A DNA stretch of 64,000 nucleotides from Actinospica acidithermotolerans (GTDB lineage Bacteria; Actinomycetota; Actinomycetes; Streptomycetales; Catenulisporaceae): contig NZ_JAGSOH010000016.1 of NCBI RefSeq assembly GCF_018139625.1, positions 1-64,000 of the forward strand. The letters are read 5' to 3'. Under the pieces are notes generated by a model. The model saw nothing but the letters and a program-made list of their open reading frames with translations. It did no database searches and was not told the origin of the DNA. The stretch's first letter is position 1; each line of letters begins with the position of its first letter. Below are positions 26,132 through 34,150 of the stretch, one piece after another. Both the position numbers and the translations under genes were made by a program.

Positions 26132-27481
26132 ATGACCGCGACGCACAGCGAAGTGCCCGCAACCCGCCGCCGCCTCGGTGCGGCGCCGGCCGCCGACGAT
26201 CTCACCGCCGAGGAACGGCTCAGCCTCGACGAACTGCGCGCCCGCCAGCTCGAACGCCTGCGATGGACGCTCCGGCACGCCTACACCAACGTGCCCGCCT
26301 ACCGCGCCAAGTTCGACGCGGCCGGGGTCCATCCCGACGACTGCAGGGAGCTGGCGGACCTCGCCAAGTTCCCCACGACGACCAAGCAGGACCTGCGCGA
26401 GAACTACCCCTTCGGCATGTTCGCCGTACCGGAGAAGGACGTGCGCCGCATCCACGCCTCCAGCGGCACCACCGGCAAGCCCACCGTCGTCGGCTACACC
26501 GAGCAGGACATCGAGACCTGGTCGACCGTGCTGGCCCGCTCGATCTTCGCCGCGGGCGGCCGTCCCGGCCACAAGGTGCACAACGCGTACGGATACGGCC
26601 TGTTCACCGGCGGGCTCGGCGCGCACTACGGCGCGGAGAAGCTCGGCTGCACCGTCATCCCGGCCTCCGGCGGCATGACCGCCCGGCAGGTCCAGATCAT
26701 CGCCGACTTCCGCCCCGAGATCATCATGGTCACGCCGACCTACATGCTCACGCTGCTCGACGAGTTCGAGCGCCAGGGCATCGACCCGCGCACCACCTCG
26801 CTGAAGGTCGGGATCTTCGGCGCCGAGCCGTGGACCGAGCAGATGCGCTGCGAGATCGAGGAGCGGATGGACCTCGACGCCGTGGACATCTACGGCCTGT
26901 CCGAGGTGATGGGTCCCGGCGTGGCCCAGGAGTGCGTCGAGACGAAGGACGGCCTGCACGTCTGGGAGGATCACTTCTACCCCGAGGTCGTCGACCCGAT
27001 CGACAGTCACGTGCTGCCCGACGGCGAGACCGGCGAGCTGCTGTTCACCTCGCTGACCAAGCACGCGCTGCCGATCATCCGCTACCGCACCCGCGACCTG
27101 ACCGCGCTGCGGCCGGGCACCGCGCGGCCCGCGTTCCGCCGGATGGACAAGGTGACCGGCCGCTGCGACGACATGATCATCCTGCGCGGGGTGAACGTCT
27201 TCCCCACCCAGATCGAGGAGATCGTCCTGGACGTCGACGGCCTGGCCCCGCACTTCCAGCTCAAGCTGACCAGGCGCGACCGGATGGACCACATGACGGT
27301 GCTCGCCGAGGCGTCGGCCGGCACGGGCGCCGAGCGCCGCCGGGCGGCCGCGCTCGAGGTCGTCTCGCGGGTCAAGGACGGCGTCGGCGTCACGGTCGCC
27401 GTCGAGATCCTCGACCCGGAGTCCCTGGAGCGCTCGGCCGGGAAGCTGCGCCGGGTGATCGACGAGCGGCAGACGCCCTGA
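26132..27481 (+). CDS. paaK: Phenylacetate-CoA ligase PaaK
   Basis: A 449-residue adenylate-forming ligase that activates phenylacetate to phenylacetyl-CoA, the first pathway step. Motifs are ATP-binding IHASSGTTGKPTVVGYT, the family's AYGYGLFTGGLGAHYGAEKL, YGLSEVMGPGVAQEC, YRTRDLTAL, and the C-terminal GRCDDMIILRGVNVFPTQIE. Length matches the family. Follows paaI almost directly, with GGGAG nine bases before the ATG. Confidence 0.96.
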   Translation: MTATHSEVPATRRRLGAAPAADDLTAEERLSLDELRARQLERLRWTLRHAYTNVPAYRAKFDAAGVHPDDCRELADLAKFPTTTKQDLRENYPFGMFAVPEKDVRRIHASSGTTGKPTVVGYTEQDIETWSTVLARSIFAAGGRPGHKVHNAYGYGLFTGGLGAHYGAEKLGCTVIPASGGMTARQVQIIADFRPEIIMVTPTYMLTLLDEFERQGIDPRTTSLKVGIFGAEPWTEQMRCEIEERMDLDAVDIYGLSEVMGPGVAQECVETKDGLHVWEDHFYPEVVDPIDSHVLPDGETGELLFTSLTKHALPIIRYRTRDLTALRPGTARPAFRRMDKVTGRCDDMIILRGVNVFPTQIEEIVLDVDGLAPHFQLKLTRRDRMDHMTVLAEASAGTGAERRRAAALEVVSRVKDGVGVTVAVEILDPESLERSAGKLRRVIDERQTP

Positions 27482-27503
27482 GACGACCTGCGAGAATGAC
27501 GCC

Positions 27504-28118
27504 ATGGCCGACACGCTGACCAACCGGACCGCCAAGCGCGGCAGACCCGGGTACGACCTGGAGTCGCTGCTGCGCGTCGCGGCCGCGACGTTCAACGAGC
27601 GCGGGTTCGACGGAACCAGCATGGAGGACCTCTCCCGGGTGCTCGGGATCTCCAAGTCGGCGATCTACCACCACGTGGCCGGGAAAGACGAGCTGCTGCG
27701 GCTCGCCGTCAACCGCGGCCTCGACGGCCTGTTCGCCGAGGTGGCCGCCCTGGACGCGGTCGAGGGACGGGCCGTCGACAAGCTCGAGCACCTCGTGCGG
27801 GCGAGCGTGCGCGTCCTGATCGACGAGCTGCCGTTCGTCACGCTGCTGCTGCGGGTGCGCGGCAACACCGAGGTCGAGCGGGACGCGCTGGCCCGGCGCC
27901 GCGAGTTCGACCAGATCGTCTCCGACCTCGTGAAGCAGGCCGCCTTCGACGGCGACCTGCGGCCCGACGTCGACCCGCACGTCTCCGCGCGCCTGCTGTT
28001 CGGCATGGTCAACTCGATCGCCGAATGGTACCGGCCGCGCGGGGACGCGGCGGCGGCGAGTGAGGCGCTCGCCGAGGCCGTCGCGGTCGTCGCCTTCGAC
28101 GGCCTCCGGCTGCAGTGA
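27504..28118 (+). CDS. paaR: TetR-family repressor, PaaR-like
   Basis: A 204-residue TetR regulator. The N-terminal helix-turn-helix covers ~residues 20-65 (LLRVAAATFNERGFDGTSME, then VLGISKSAIYHHVAGKDELL). The C-terminal domain matches the pattern of the TetR_C ligand region of actinobacterial PaaR (LPFVTLLLRVRGNTEVERDA). Its position after paaK, and the two palindromes in the paaZ-paaI gap, support a role as the phenylacetyl-CoA-responsive repressor of both operons. A GAGAAT hexamer six bases from the ATG may allow an additional leaderless start. Confidence 0.9.
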   Translation: MADTLTNRTAKRGRPGYDLESLLRVAAATFNERGFDGTSMEDLSRVLGISKSAIYHHVAGKDELLRLAVNRGLDGLFAEVAALDAVEGRAVDKLEHLVRASVRVLIDELPFVTLLLRVRGNTEVERDALARRREFDQIVSDLVKQAAFDGDLRPDVDPHVSARLLFGMVNSIAEWYRPRGDAAAASEALAEAVAVVAFDGLRLQ

Positions 28119-28124
28119 CGGCCA

Positions 28125-29081
28125 TCAGTCTTCGTACACCGCGACGAGGCGGCCGGTCACGTCGCCCTTGCGCAGCCGGTCGAGCGCGTCCGGGATCATC
28201 GCCGGGGTGATCAGGTCCATCGGCGGCTTCAGCTCGCCCGAGCGCATCAGCGCGTAGAGCGCCTCGAGGTCCTCCCTGGTGCCGGACTTCGACCCCTTGA
28301 TCGTCAGCTGGTTGACGATGATCGGGTACGTGCCGACCGTCGCCTCGAGCCGGCCCATCCCGACCTGGACGAGCGTCCCGGACTCGGCGAGCGTCTCGAC
28401 CGCGGCCGCCGTCGTGCTGCCGAAGCCCGCGTAGTCCACGATGAGCTCGAGGTCCTCGTCCTTGAACTCGGAGATCGACTCCGCGACGCCGGCCAGCCCG
28501 ATCTCGTCGGCCTGCTTCCGCGTCTCCGGACTCGCCTCGGCCGCGTACACCTCGGCGCCGAGCAGCACCGCGATCCGCGCGCCGATGTAGCCCAGGCCGC
28601 CGAGCCCGATCACGCCGACCTTCCTGCCCTTCGCCGCCCCGCCGACGGTCACCATCGCGCGGTACGAGGTCAGGCCGGCGTCGGTGGCCATCGCGCCGAG
28701 ATCGAAGCCGACCTCGTCCGGCAGCCGCACGAGGTTCGCGTCGGTAGCCCTGATCCGCGGTCCGAAACCGCCGTCCCACTTGCCGTAGCCGATCGCGTCG
28801 CCGTCCGGCATCACCGGCGCCAGGCCCACACGCTCGCCGACCTTCCAGTGCTCCATCCCCTTGCCGACCTCGACGAGGACGCCGGCGTTCTCGTGGCCGA
28901 GGGTCATCGGCGTGCGGGAGAACAGCGGCATCCAGCCGGGGTCGTCCAGCGCGCTGACATCGGAGTGGCACACCCCCGCGGCCTTCACCGCCACGACGAC
29001 CTCGCCCTCGCCCGCACGCGGTTCCGGCACATCCTCGAGCGTGAGCGGCTGGTTGGTTCCGTGGAAACGCCAGGCCTTCAT
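28125..29081 (-). CDS. Zinc-type alcohol dehydrogenase without the structural zinc lobe
   Basis: A 318-residue medium-chain dehydrogenase. Catalytic zinc ligands are in AAGVCHSDVSALDD (Cys) and MTLGHENAGVLVEVG (His). The cofactor motif is VGVIGLGGLGYIGARIAV, and an AAEASPETRKQADEIG stretch suggests NAD use. The four-Cys structural zinc loop expected near residues 90-110 is absent; that region reads APVMPDGDAIGYGKWDGGFG. It resembles rhodococcal NAD-dependent alcohol dehydrogenases in layout. ATG 29081 has GGAG six bases upstream. It converges with paaR, leaving six bases between them; no link to phenylacetate is shown. Confidence 0.88.
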   Translation of the reverse strand: MKAWRFHGTNQPLTLEDVPEPRAGEGEVVVAVKAAGVCHSDVSALDDPGWMPLFSRTPMTLGHENAGVLVEVGKGMEHWKVGERVGLAPVMPDGDAIGYGKWDGGFGPRIRATDANLVRLPDEVGFDLGAMATDAGLTSYRAMVTVGGAAKGRKVGVIGLGGLGYIGARIAVLLGAEVYAAEASPETRKQADEIGLAGVAESISEFKDEDLELIVDYAGFGSTTAAAVETLAESGTLVQVGMGRLEATVGTYPIIVNQLTIKGSKSGTREDLEALYALMRSGELKPPMDLITPAMIPDALDRLRKGDVTGRLVAVYED

Positions 29082-29310
29082 CGAAACTCCGTTCTTCGAA
29101 GCCGACATCTCCCCGATCATCGCCCGGCCCGGGCGGCGGTACCGGCCCGCCTCGGCCAACCGGCTGACCCAAGCGGCCCCCATGCCGCCGACCCCGCCGA
29201 GCCGCTCACCCGCCGAGCCGCCGGCAGGCGGCCCGCCGGGGGCTGGGCTCTCCGGGTGGAACGCCCGTGTCCGGCGGTGTGCGCAGCATGTCACCGGGCA
29301 CTGTGAGGAA

Positions 29311-29841
29311 ATGGACGCGCCTAAGGAGAACGGACACCGCAGGCCCGGCTTGTTCGAGGAGGTCCACACCGCCTACCGCGAGGACCTCGGCCCCGCCGAA
29401 CGCTCCGCGCTGATGTCCTGGAGCGGCTTCGCCGCGACGTTCGCCGCGGTGCGCGGGATCACCTACAGCATCCGCAGCGGGAAGGGCCCGTTCCACAACG
29501 TCTCGGCCGGCAGCACCCACCTGCACCACTACCTGTGGGGGATCGCCATGCTCGGCGGGGTGGGCGCGGTCGCCGTGCACGGTACGGACGAGTCCCGGCA
29601 CCATCCCGCCGTCGCGCTCAGCTACGGCACCGGGCTCGCGCTGATCGTGGACGAGTTCGCGCTGCTGCTCGACCTCAAGGACGTCTACTGGGCCAAGGAG
29701 GGCCGCGTCTCGGTGGACATCGGCGTCGGGATCGTCGCCGCCGGAGGCACCGTGTTCGCCGCGCTTCCGATCATCCAGCGCCTCGGGCGCAACCGCGGGA
29801 AGTCCTGGCACCGCAGCAGGCTGCGCCGGGCGAAGCACTGA
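29311..29841 (+). CDS. Integral membrane protein, unknown
   Basis: A 176-residue membrane protein with about four hydrophobic segments: SWSGFAATFAAVRGITYSI, HHYLWGIAMLGGVGAVAV, YGTGLALIVDEFALLLDL, and VDIGVGIVAAGGTVFAALPI. A His-rich patch (STHLHHYLWG) and a conserved-looking VDEFALLLDLKDVYWAKEGR recall a family of conserved actinomycete membrane proteins of unknown function. The C-terminal tail is basic. The start is ATG 29311 with GAGGA five bases before it; the frame extends upstream without homology. The 229 bases before it (29082-29310) contain nothing I can identify. Confidence 0.75.
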   Translation: MDAPKENGHRRPGLFEEVHTAYREDLGPAERSALMSWSGFAATFAAVRGITYSIRSGKGPFHNVSAGSTHLHHYLWGIAMLGGVGAVAVHGTDESRHHPAVALSYGTGLALIVDEFALLLDLKDVYWAKEGRVSVDIGVGIVAAGGTVFAALPIIQRLGRNRGKSWHRSRLRRAKH

Positions 29842-29864
29842 AGACGCGGCCGGCGGACGCGGCG

Positions 29865-30209
29865 TCAGTCCTTGAGCGCCGTCTCGACATCCGGGAACAT
29901 CGCGAAGAACTCGACCGCGCTGACCAGTTCGAGCACCTGCATGACGGCCGGCGAGACAGCGGCCAGCCGAAGGCTCGTCGCGCCGTCCCGCGCCGTATGC
30001 CCGGCTTCGACCAGGACCCGCAGGCCGGAGGAGTCGCAGAAGTCCACCCCGGACAGCTCGAGCACGGTCGTGCCCTGCTCGACCGCCGGAATCAGCGCCT
30101 CGCGCAGCCGGGGGGCGGAGGTCAGGTCGATCTCCCCGCGGACGGTGACCACGGCCGCCTGCGGCCTGTCCCGGTCCACCTGGACCTCAAGGGGGGTCAC
30201 TACAGCCAT
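29865..30209 (-). CDS. STAS-domain anti-sigma factor antagonist
   Basis: A 114-residue SpoIIAA-like protein. The STAS fold shows VVTVRGEIDLTSAPRLREAL, TTVLELSGVDFCDSSGLRVL, where the first Ser of DSSG is the expected phosphorylation site, and LRLAAVSPAVMQVLELVSAV. Such proteins bind an anti-sigma kinase and release a sigma factor when dephosphorylated. No partner kinase or sigma gene is adjacent. GGGAG is best spaced for ATG 30209; ATG 30212 is adjacent, and the frame runs to 30269. Confidence 0.9.
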   Translation of the reverse strand: MAVVTPLEVQVDRDRPQAAVVTVRGEIDLTSAPRLREALIPAVEQGTTVLELSGVDFCDSSGLRVLVEAGHTARDGATSLRLAAVSPAVMQVLELVSAVEFFAMFPDVETALKD

Positions 30210-30284
30210 CATGGCTCCCTTTGCTTCAAGCGTGCTGCTCTGAGTCGAGTGCTGTGATCTCTGCGCCATGAGTGCGTCGGCCCT

Positions 30285-30620
30285 TCAGCTGTCCGGCGAG
30301 TCCTGCGTGCGCCCGCCCGCCGCGGTCGGCTGTCCGGCGAGCAGTTCCAGGAACGGCCCGACGAGGTGCCCTTCCTGGCCCTGATGCCGGAAGGGGACGT
30401 CCAGGTGGAGCTGGTAGCGGGTGCGCCGCCCCACCCGCTCCCGGCTGAGGTAGCCGGCCGCCTCCAGATCCGCGATGATCGCCGCCGTGGTGCGCTCGGT
30501 CAGCCCGGCGTCGTCGCCGATGTCCCGCACCCTGGCCTCGGGATTCCGGGCGATCGCGACGAGCACGTGGCCGTGCCCGGTCAGCAGGGTCCAGCTTCCG
30601 TCCGCCGTGGTTGACCTCAT
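30285..30620 (-). CDS. MarR/winged-helix regulator
   Basis: A 111-residue single-domain regulator. The winged helix spans ~residues 10-70 (HGHVLVAIARNPEARVRDIG, LTERTTAAIIADLEAAGYLS, RERVGRRTRYQLH). The C-terminal 40 residues are variable, with FRHQGQEGHLVGPFLELL. It resembles the small MarR-like proteins of Streptomyces. A TATGGT hexamer six bases before the ATG indicates leaderless initiation. An 8-base palindrome CTCATGAG (30645-30652) and a CTCAGGT pair lie upstream and could be its own operator. Confidence 0.8.
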   Translation of the reverse strand: MRSTTADGSWTLLTGHGHVLVAIARNPEARVRDIGDDAGLTERTTAAIIADLEAAGYLSRERVGRRTRYQLHLDVPFRHQGQEGHLVGPFLELLAGQPTAAGGRTQDSPDS

Positions 30621-30626
30621 GCGAAG

Positions 30627-30632
30627 ACCATA
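30627..30632 (-). promoter_or_regulatory. Leaderless -10 hexamer TATGGT
   Basis: Read on the minus strand, TATGGT is separated by exactly six bases (CTTCGC) from the ATG at 30620. There is no ribosome site, consistent with a leaderless message. Confidence 0.5.
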
Positions 30633-30707
30633 GCGCAGGATTAACTCATGAGCTATACCTCAGGTGTTTTTTCTCAGGTAACGCTCGGTGACAGTCAGTG
30701 CGCCCGT

Positions 30708-32234
30708 TCAGCGCATCCACTGCGTCCGCTTCGCGCGGGTCGCCTTGCTCCACACCTTCTTCGCCTCGTCCAGCGACGCGGCCGAGCTCGCGGACTCGTG
30801 CGCGTGCAGCAGGCCGTAGGTGAACGCGTTCTCCCCGGCGGCGTGCGCGGCGATCCCCAACCTCAGCGCGGCCGGCCTGGTCAGCACGGTGTCCTGGTGA
30901 TCCCCGAGGGCCGTCTGCAGGTCCTTGAGGTCGCTGATCGTCTTGCGGACCGCCTTCCCATCCTCGGCGAGCTGAGCGGTCTCGGCCGCGTACCGGGCGC
31001 GCTTGGCCGCCTTGCGGGTCGCGTGCAGCGCGACGTCCTGCTCCTGGCCGGGCTCGGCGGCGTACGCGGCCTCCGCCCGCCGCCCGACCCGCTTGAAGGC
31101 GCGCTTGACGGCCTTCGGCAGGGCCTTCGCCGCGTGTTGATCGGCGTGGTCAGCCAGCGGCGGGAAGTCGATGAGCCGGTCGAGGGCGTCGAGCAGGGCG
31201 AGATACCGGTGCGAGTCGAGGATCCGGGTCGACGCAGCCTGATCGGCGTCCGGCCCCGGCGTCGCGTACGCCTCGATGCGCCGCTCGACCGGGCCGATCA
31301 CCAGTTCGCCCGGGAGTCGGTCGAGCGCCGCTTCGAGCCGTTCGGCGACGACCTCGTGGTCACGTGACCGCCCGAGCCTGCGGCCGAGCCACCGCAGCTC
31401 CTCGATCACGCCGCTCGTCTCCTCGAGCCGCAGCACGCGGGGGAACGCCTGAAGCGCGCTGCGCAGCCGTCGGGCGGCGACGCGCATGTCGTGCACGGCT
31501 TCCGGCTCGTCCATCCGCACCCGCGGATCCTGGGCGAGCAGCTCGTCCCGCTGGATCCGCACGTACGCGCACACGACATCGGCCGCCGTCGGATCGGGAT
31601 CGCCGTCCTCGTCCTCCGGCTCGTCGCACCCGGCCGCGAGCCGCCCGGCGAGAGCGCGCTCGAGCTTGGAGGGCCATGCGCTGCGCTCCAGCCCGCGCTC
31701 GTGCAGGCGTGCGTCGGCGGCCTCGAGAAGCTCCATGCCGCCGCCGGTCAGCTCGACCTCCACCTCGCCCCAGCGCTCGGCCGGACGCGAATCGCCGAGC
31801 GCCTCGGCGACCACGTCGTCGGCGACGACCTCGGCCAGCGAGGTGCCCGAACCGTCGAGCAGCACGTGGCGCTGGCGGCGGGTCGTGATCTGCGCGACCG
31901 CGTGCACGCGGCGGCCGCGCAGCCGGGCGGTGAGCAGCGCGGAGAGCTCGTCCGGCAGCTCCTCGCGCAGCGGCGCCTGTATCTCGGTCCTGGTGCCGGG
32001 GCGGTCGGGCAGCTTGAGATGCCAGCCCGCGTCGTGGCCGCCCGAGCGGCGGCGCAGCGTGATCCCGGCGCGGATGAGCACCAGGTCGTCGGTGTCGTAG
32101 TAGACCGCGGAGAGCGTCTGCGTGCCGGAGTCCGACTGCTCGGCGACCCGGGGCAGCTCGGTCAGGTCCGGCACCGTCCTGCCGGACGGCGCTTCGTACT
32201 TCCACTCGGTTTCCGTCGTGCTGGTCGCCGTCAT
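30708..32234 (-). CDS. CYTH and CHAD domain protein
   Basis: A 508-residue two-domain protein. The N-terminal CYTH (triphosphate tunnel metalloenzyme) domain begins with TETEWKYEAP, carrying the E-x-E-x-K signature, and has ITLRRRSGGHDAGWHLKLP and LAEVVADDVVAEAL (residues ~5-200). The CHAD helical domain follows (~220-500), rich in conserved His and Arg (VHDMRVAARRLRSALQAFPR, LGRSRDHEVVAERL, HATRKAAKRARYAAE). CYTH proteins bind or hydrolyse triphosphate or polyphosphate, and CHAD domains bind polyphosphate; a role in polyphosphate handling is inferred. ATG 32234 has GAGGAG about eight bases upstream. Confidence 0.93.
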   Translation of the reverse strand: MTATSTTETEWKYEAPSGRTVPDLTELPRVAEQSDSGTQTLSAVYYDTDDLVLIRAGITLRRRSGGHDAGWHLKLPDRPGTRTEIQAPLREELPDELSALLTARLRGRRVHAVAQITTRRQRHVLLDGSGTSLAEVVADDVVAEALGDSRPAERWGEVEVELTGGGMELLEAADARLHERGLERSAWPSKLERALAGRLAAGCDEPEDEDGDPDPTAADVVCAYVRIQRDELLAQDPRVRMDEPEAVHDMRVAARRLRSALQAFPRVLRLEETSGVIEELRWLGRRLGRSRDHEVVAERLEAALDRLPGELVIGPVERRIEAYATPGPDADQAASTRILDSHRYLALLDALDRLIDFPPLADHADQHAAKALPKAVKRAFKRVGRRAEAAYAAEPGQEQDVALHATRKAAKRARYAAETAQLAEDGKAVRKTISDLKDLQTALGDHQDTVLTRPAALRLGIAAHAAGENAFTYGLLHAHESASSAASLDEAKKVWSKATRAKRTQWMR

Positions 32235-32425
32235 GCCTCGGCTCCTCGACGTCGTATGAACGCGTATTCGGTCCCTCTCGGGCAGGTGACCGGCTGCGGC
32301 GGCCGCAAACCGGTCGCGCGCGACGCGGATGGCGATCCGCGTCTGTCGGTCGCGATCGCGGCCGACGATTCCGGGTACCGTGACATCTCAGTCCTTGAGA
32401 ACCCGCCGGCCGAAAATGGTGCGTC

Positions 32426-33724
32426 GTGACCCGGAACCGCTATGCCGACCTGCTCCGCGTCGTGGCCATCGGCGGCGTGGTCTACGGCCACTGGCTGCTG
32501 GTCTCGGTCACCTATCGGGACGGCCGGCTGTCCGGGCTGGACGCCGTGGAGTACGTGAGTTGGGGCCGCTGGGTCACCTGGCTCTTCCAGGTGATGCCGA
32601 TCTTCTTCCTCGTCGGCGGCTACGTCAACAGCCTGTCCTGGGCCGGCCACTGCGCGCGCGGCGAGCACTGGACGTGGTGGGTGCGGGACAGGGCCGTCCG
32701 GCTGCTGTGGCCGACGGCCGCGTACATCGTGTTCGCGCTCGCCGCGACCGGCGTCGCCCGGCTCGCGGGCGTCCCCGAGCCGGAACTGGCCGAGGCCGCC
32801 TGGCTCGGCGCCCTGCACCTGTGGTTCCTGCCCGTCTACATACTGCTGATCGCACTCACCCCGGCGATGTACGCCGCGCACGTCCGCTGGGGATTCGCCG
32901 TGCCGCTGGTCATGGCCCTCGGCGTCACCCTGGTCGACATCGGCGCTGTGGGCATGCACATCCACCTCCTCGGCTACGCCGACTACCTGCTGGTGTGGGG
33001 CTCGATCCACCAGTGGGGCTTCGCCTGGCGCGACGGCAGGCTGACGGCGAAGCGGTGGCACCTGAACGCCATGATCGGGGTCGGCGGCGCCACGCTGATC
33101 GTCCTCGTCGCGACGCGGACGTTCAACGTCGACATGGTCGGGTCCGGCAACACCAACCCGCCCTCGATCGCGCTCCTCGCCTTCGCGGCGGCGCAGGCCG
33201 GGCTCGTGATCACCGCCGAGCCGTGGGTGAACGCCTGGCTGGCCCGGCCGGCGCGCTGGAACGTCGTGCGCCGGCTCAACAGCCTGGTCATGAACGTCTA
33301 CCTGTGGCACTTCGTGCCCGTCCTCATCGTCGCGGCCGCGTTCTACGCCACCGGGGTCTTCCCGCAGCCCGCGATCGGCACGGCCCAGTGGTGGGAGTGG
33401 CGGATCATCTGGTTCGTACTCCTGACGGCGCTCTTCATTCCGCTGCTGGCGCTCGTCACCTGGCTCGAACGCCCCATGCTCCGCCTGCCGGCCGGGGTCG
33501 GCCACTCGGGAACCTGGTCGCCCGGTCTGCTGGGGGTCGGCATCCTCGCCGCGTCCCTCGGCCTCGCCCGCCTCGCGATCAGCGGTTTCGCGCCCGGGGG
33601 CCGCGCGCCGCTGGTCCCGCTGGCCGACTTCGCCGTCGGCCTGGCCGCGATCGTGCTCACCGGCCGCGGCCGGCCGGAGACGGCCAGGCGGGCGACCGAC
33701 GAGGCCGTGGACGAGGCCGTGTAG
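32426..33724 (+). CDS. Acyltransferase-3 family membrane protein
   Basis: A 432-residue membrane acyltransferase with about ten predicted helices. The N-terminus YADLLRVVAIGGVVYGHWLL carries the family His region, followed by WVTWLFQVMPIFFLVGGYVN, and there is an AALHL/LWFLPVYILLIAL segment mid-protein. The family transfers acetyl or other acyl groups to sugars, peptidoglycan or antibiotics; the substrate here is unknown. The C-terminal tail is basic (GRGRPETARRATDEAVDEAV). The GTG start at 32426 lacks a strong ribosome site. The 191 bases upstream hold no other recognisable element. Confidence 0.87.
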   Translation: MTRNRYADLLRVVAIGGVVYGHWLLVSVTYRDGRLSGLDAVEYVSWGRWVTWLFQVMPIFFLVGGYVNSLSWAGHCARGEHWTWWVRDRAVRLLWPTAAYIVFALAATGVARLAGVPEPELAEAAWLGALHLWFLPVYILLIALTPAMYAAHVRWGFAVPLVMALGVTLVDIGAVGMHIHLLGYADYLLVWGSIHQWGFAWRDGRLTAKRWHLNAMIGVGGATLIVLVATRTFNVDMVGSGNTNPPSIALLAFAAAQAGLVITAEPWVNAWLARPARWNVVRRLNSLVMNVYLWHFVPVLIVAAAFYATGVFPQPAIGTAQWWEWRIIWFVLLTALFIPLLALVTWLERPMLRLPAGVGHSGTWSPGLLGVGILAASLGLARLAISGFAPGGRAPLVPLADFAVGLAAIVLTGRGRPETARRATDEAVDEAV

Positions 33725-33780
33725 CGGCGCGCCGAACGGGTCTCTCGGCGGTTCGAAGCGCGGTTCGCCGACGGGTCGGG

Positions 33781-33786
33781 TAGCCT
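33781..33786 (+). promoter_or_regulatory. Possible -10 of the cold-shock gene
   Basis: TAGCCT lies about 87 bases before the cold-shock ATG. It would leave a leader of about 80 bases, normal for csp genes. The -35 is not clear, so this is tentative. Confidence 0.3.
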
Positions 33787-33872
33787 GGACGCTGAAATGG
33801 AACGGGGTGTCGCAGCGCGGGCCTGCAGTACTCAGGTTCGGGGCGATCGTTCCATGAAGGAGAGTTACGAGT

Positions 33873-34076
33873 ATGGCAACCGGCACTGTGAAGTGGTTCA
33901 ACGCGGAGAAGGGCTTCGGGTTCATCGAGCAGGACGGGGGCGGTCCGGACGTGTTCGCCCACTACTCCGCGATCGCCACCCAGGGCTACCGCGAACTGCA
34001 CGAGGGTCAGAGCGTGACCTTCGAGGTCACCCAGGGTCCGAAGGGCCCGCAGGCTTCGAACATCACGCCTAACTGA
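33873..34076 (+). CDS. cspA: Cold-shock protein, CspA family
   Basis: A 67-residue cold-shock domain protein that binds single-stranded RNA and DNA and acts as an RNA chaperone. The two RNA-binding motifs are present (KGFGFIEQD and DVFAHYSAI), with the opening [18 protein letters not shown] and the end [11 protein letters not shown] strong AAGGAG lies eleven bases before the ATG. Length is normal. A perfect hairpin terminator follows. Confidence 0.97.
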   Translation: MATGTVKWFNAEKGFGFIEQDGGGPDVFAHYSAIATQGYRELHEGQSVTFEVTQGPKGPQASNITPN

Positions 34077-34092
34077 GCCTGAGCACAACCCC

Positions 34093-34125
34093 GTAGGGCC
34101 GCCGGAGGATCTCCGGCGGCCCTAC
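34093..34125. terminator. Perfect 15-bp hairpin between csp and helicase genes
   Basis: Arms at 34093-34107 and 34111-34125 are perfectly complementary around a GAT loop, followed by GTCTTCCT on the plus strand. It lies 16 bases after the csp stop and 25 bases beyond the convergent helicase stop, so it may serve both genes. Confidence 0.85.
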
Positions 34126-34150
34126 GTCTTCCTCAGCTGCGGGCGACGGC

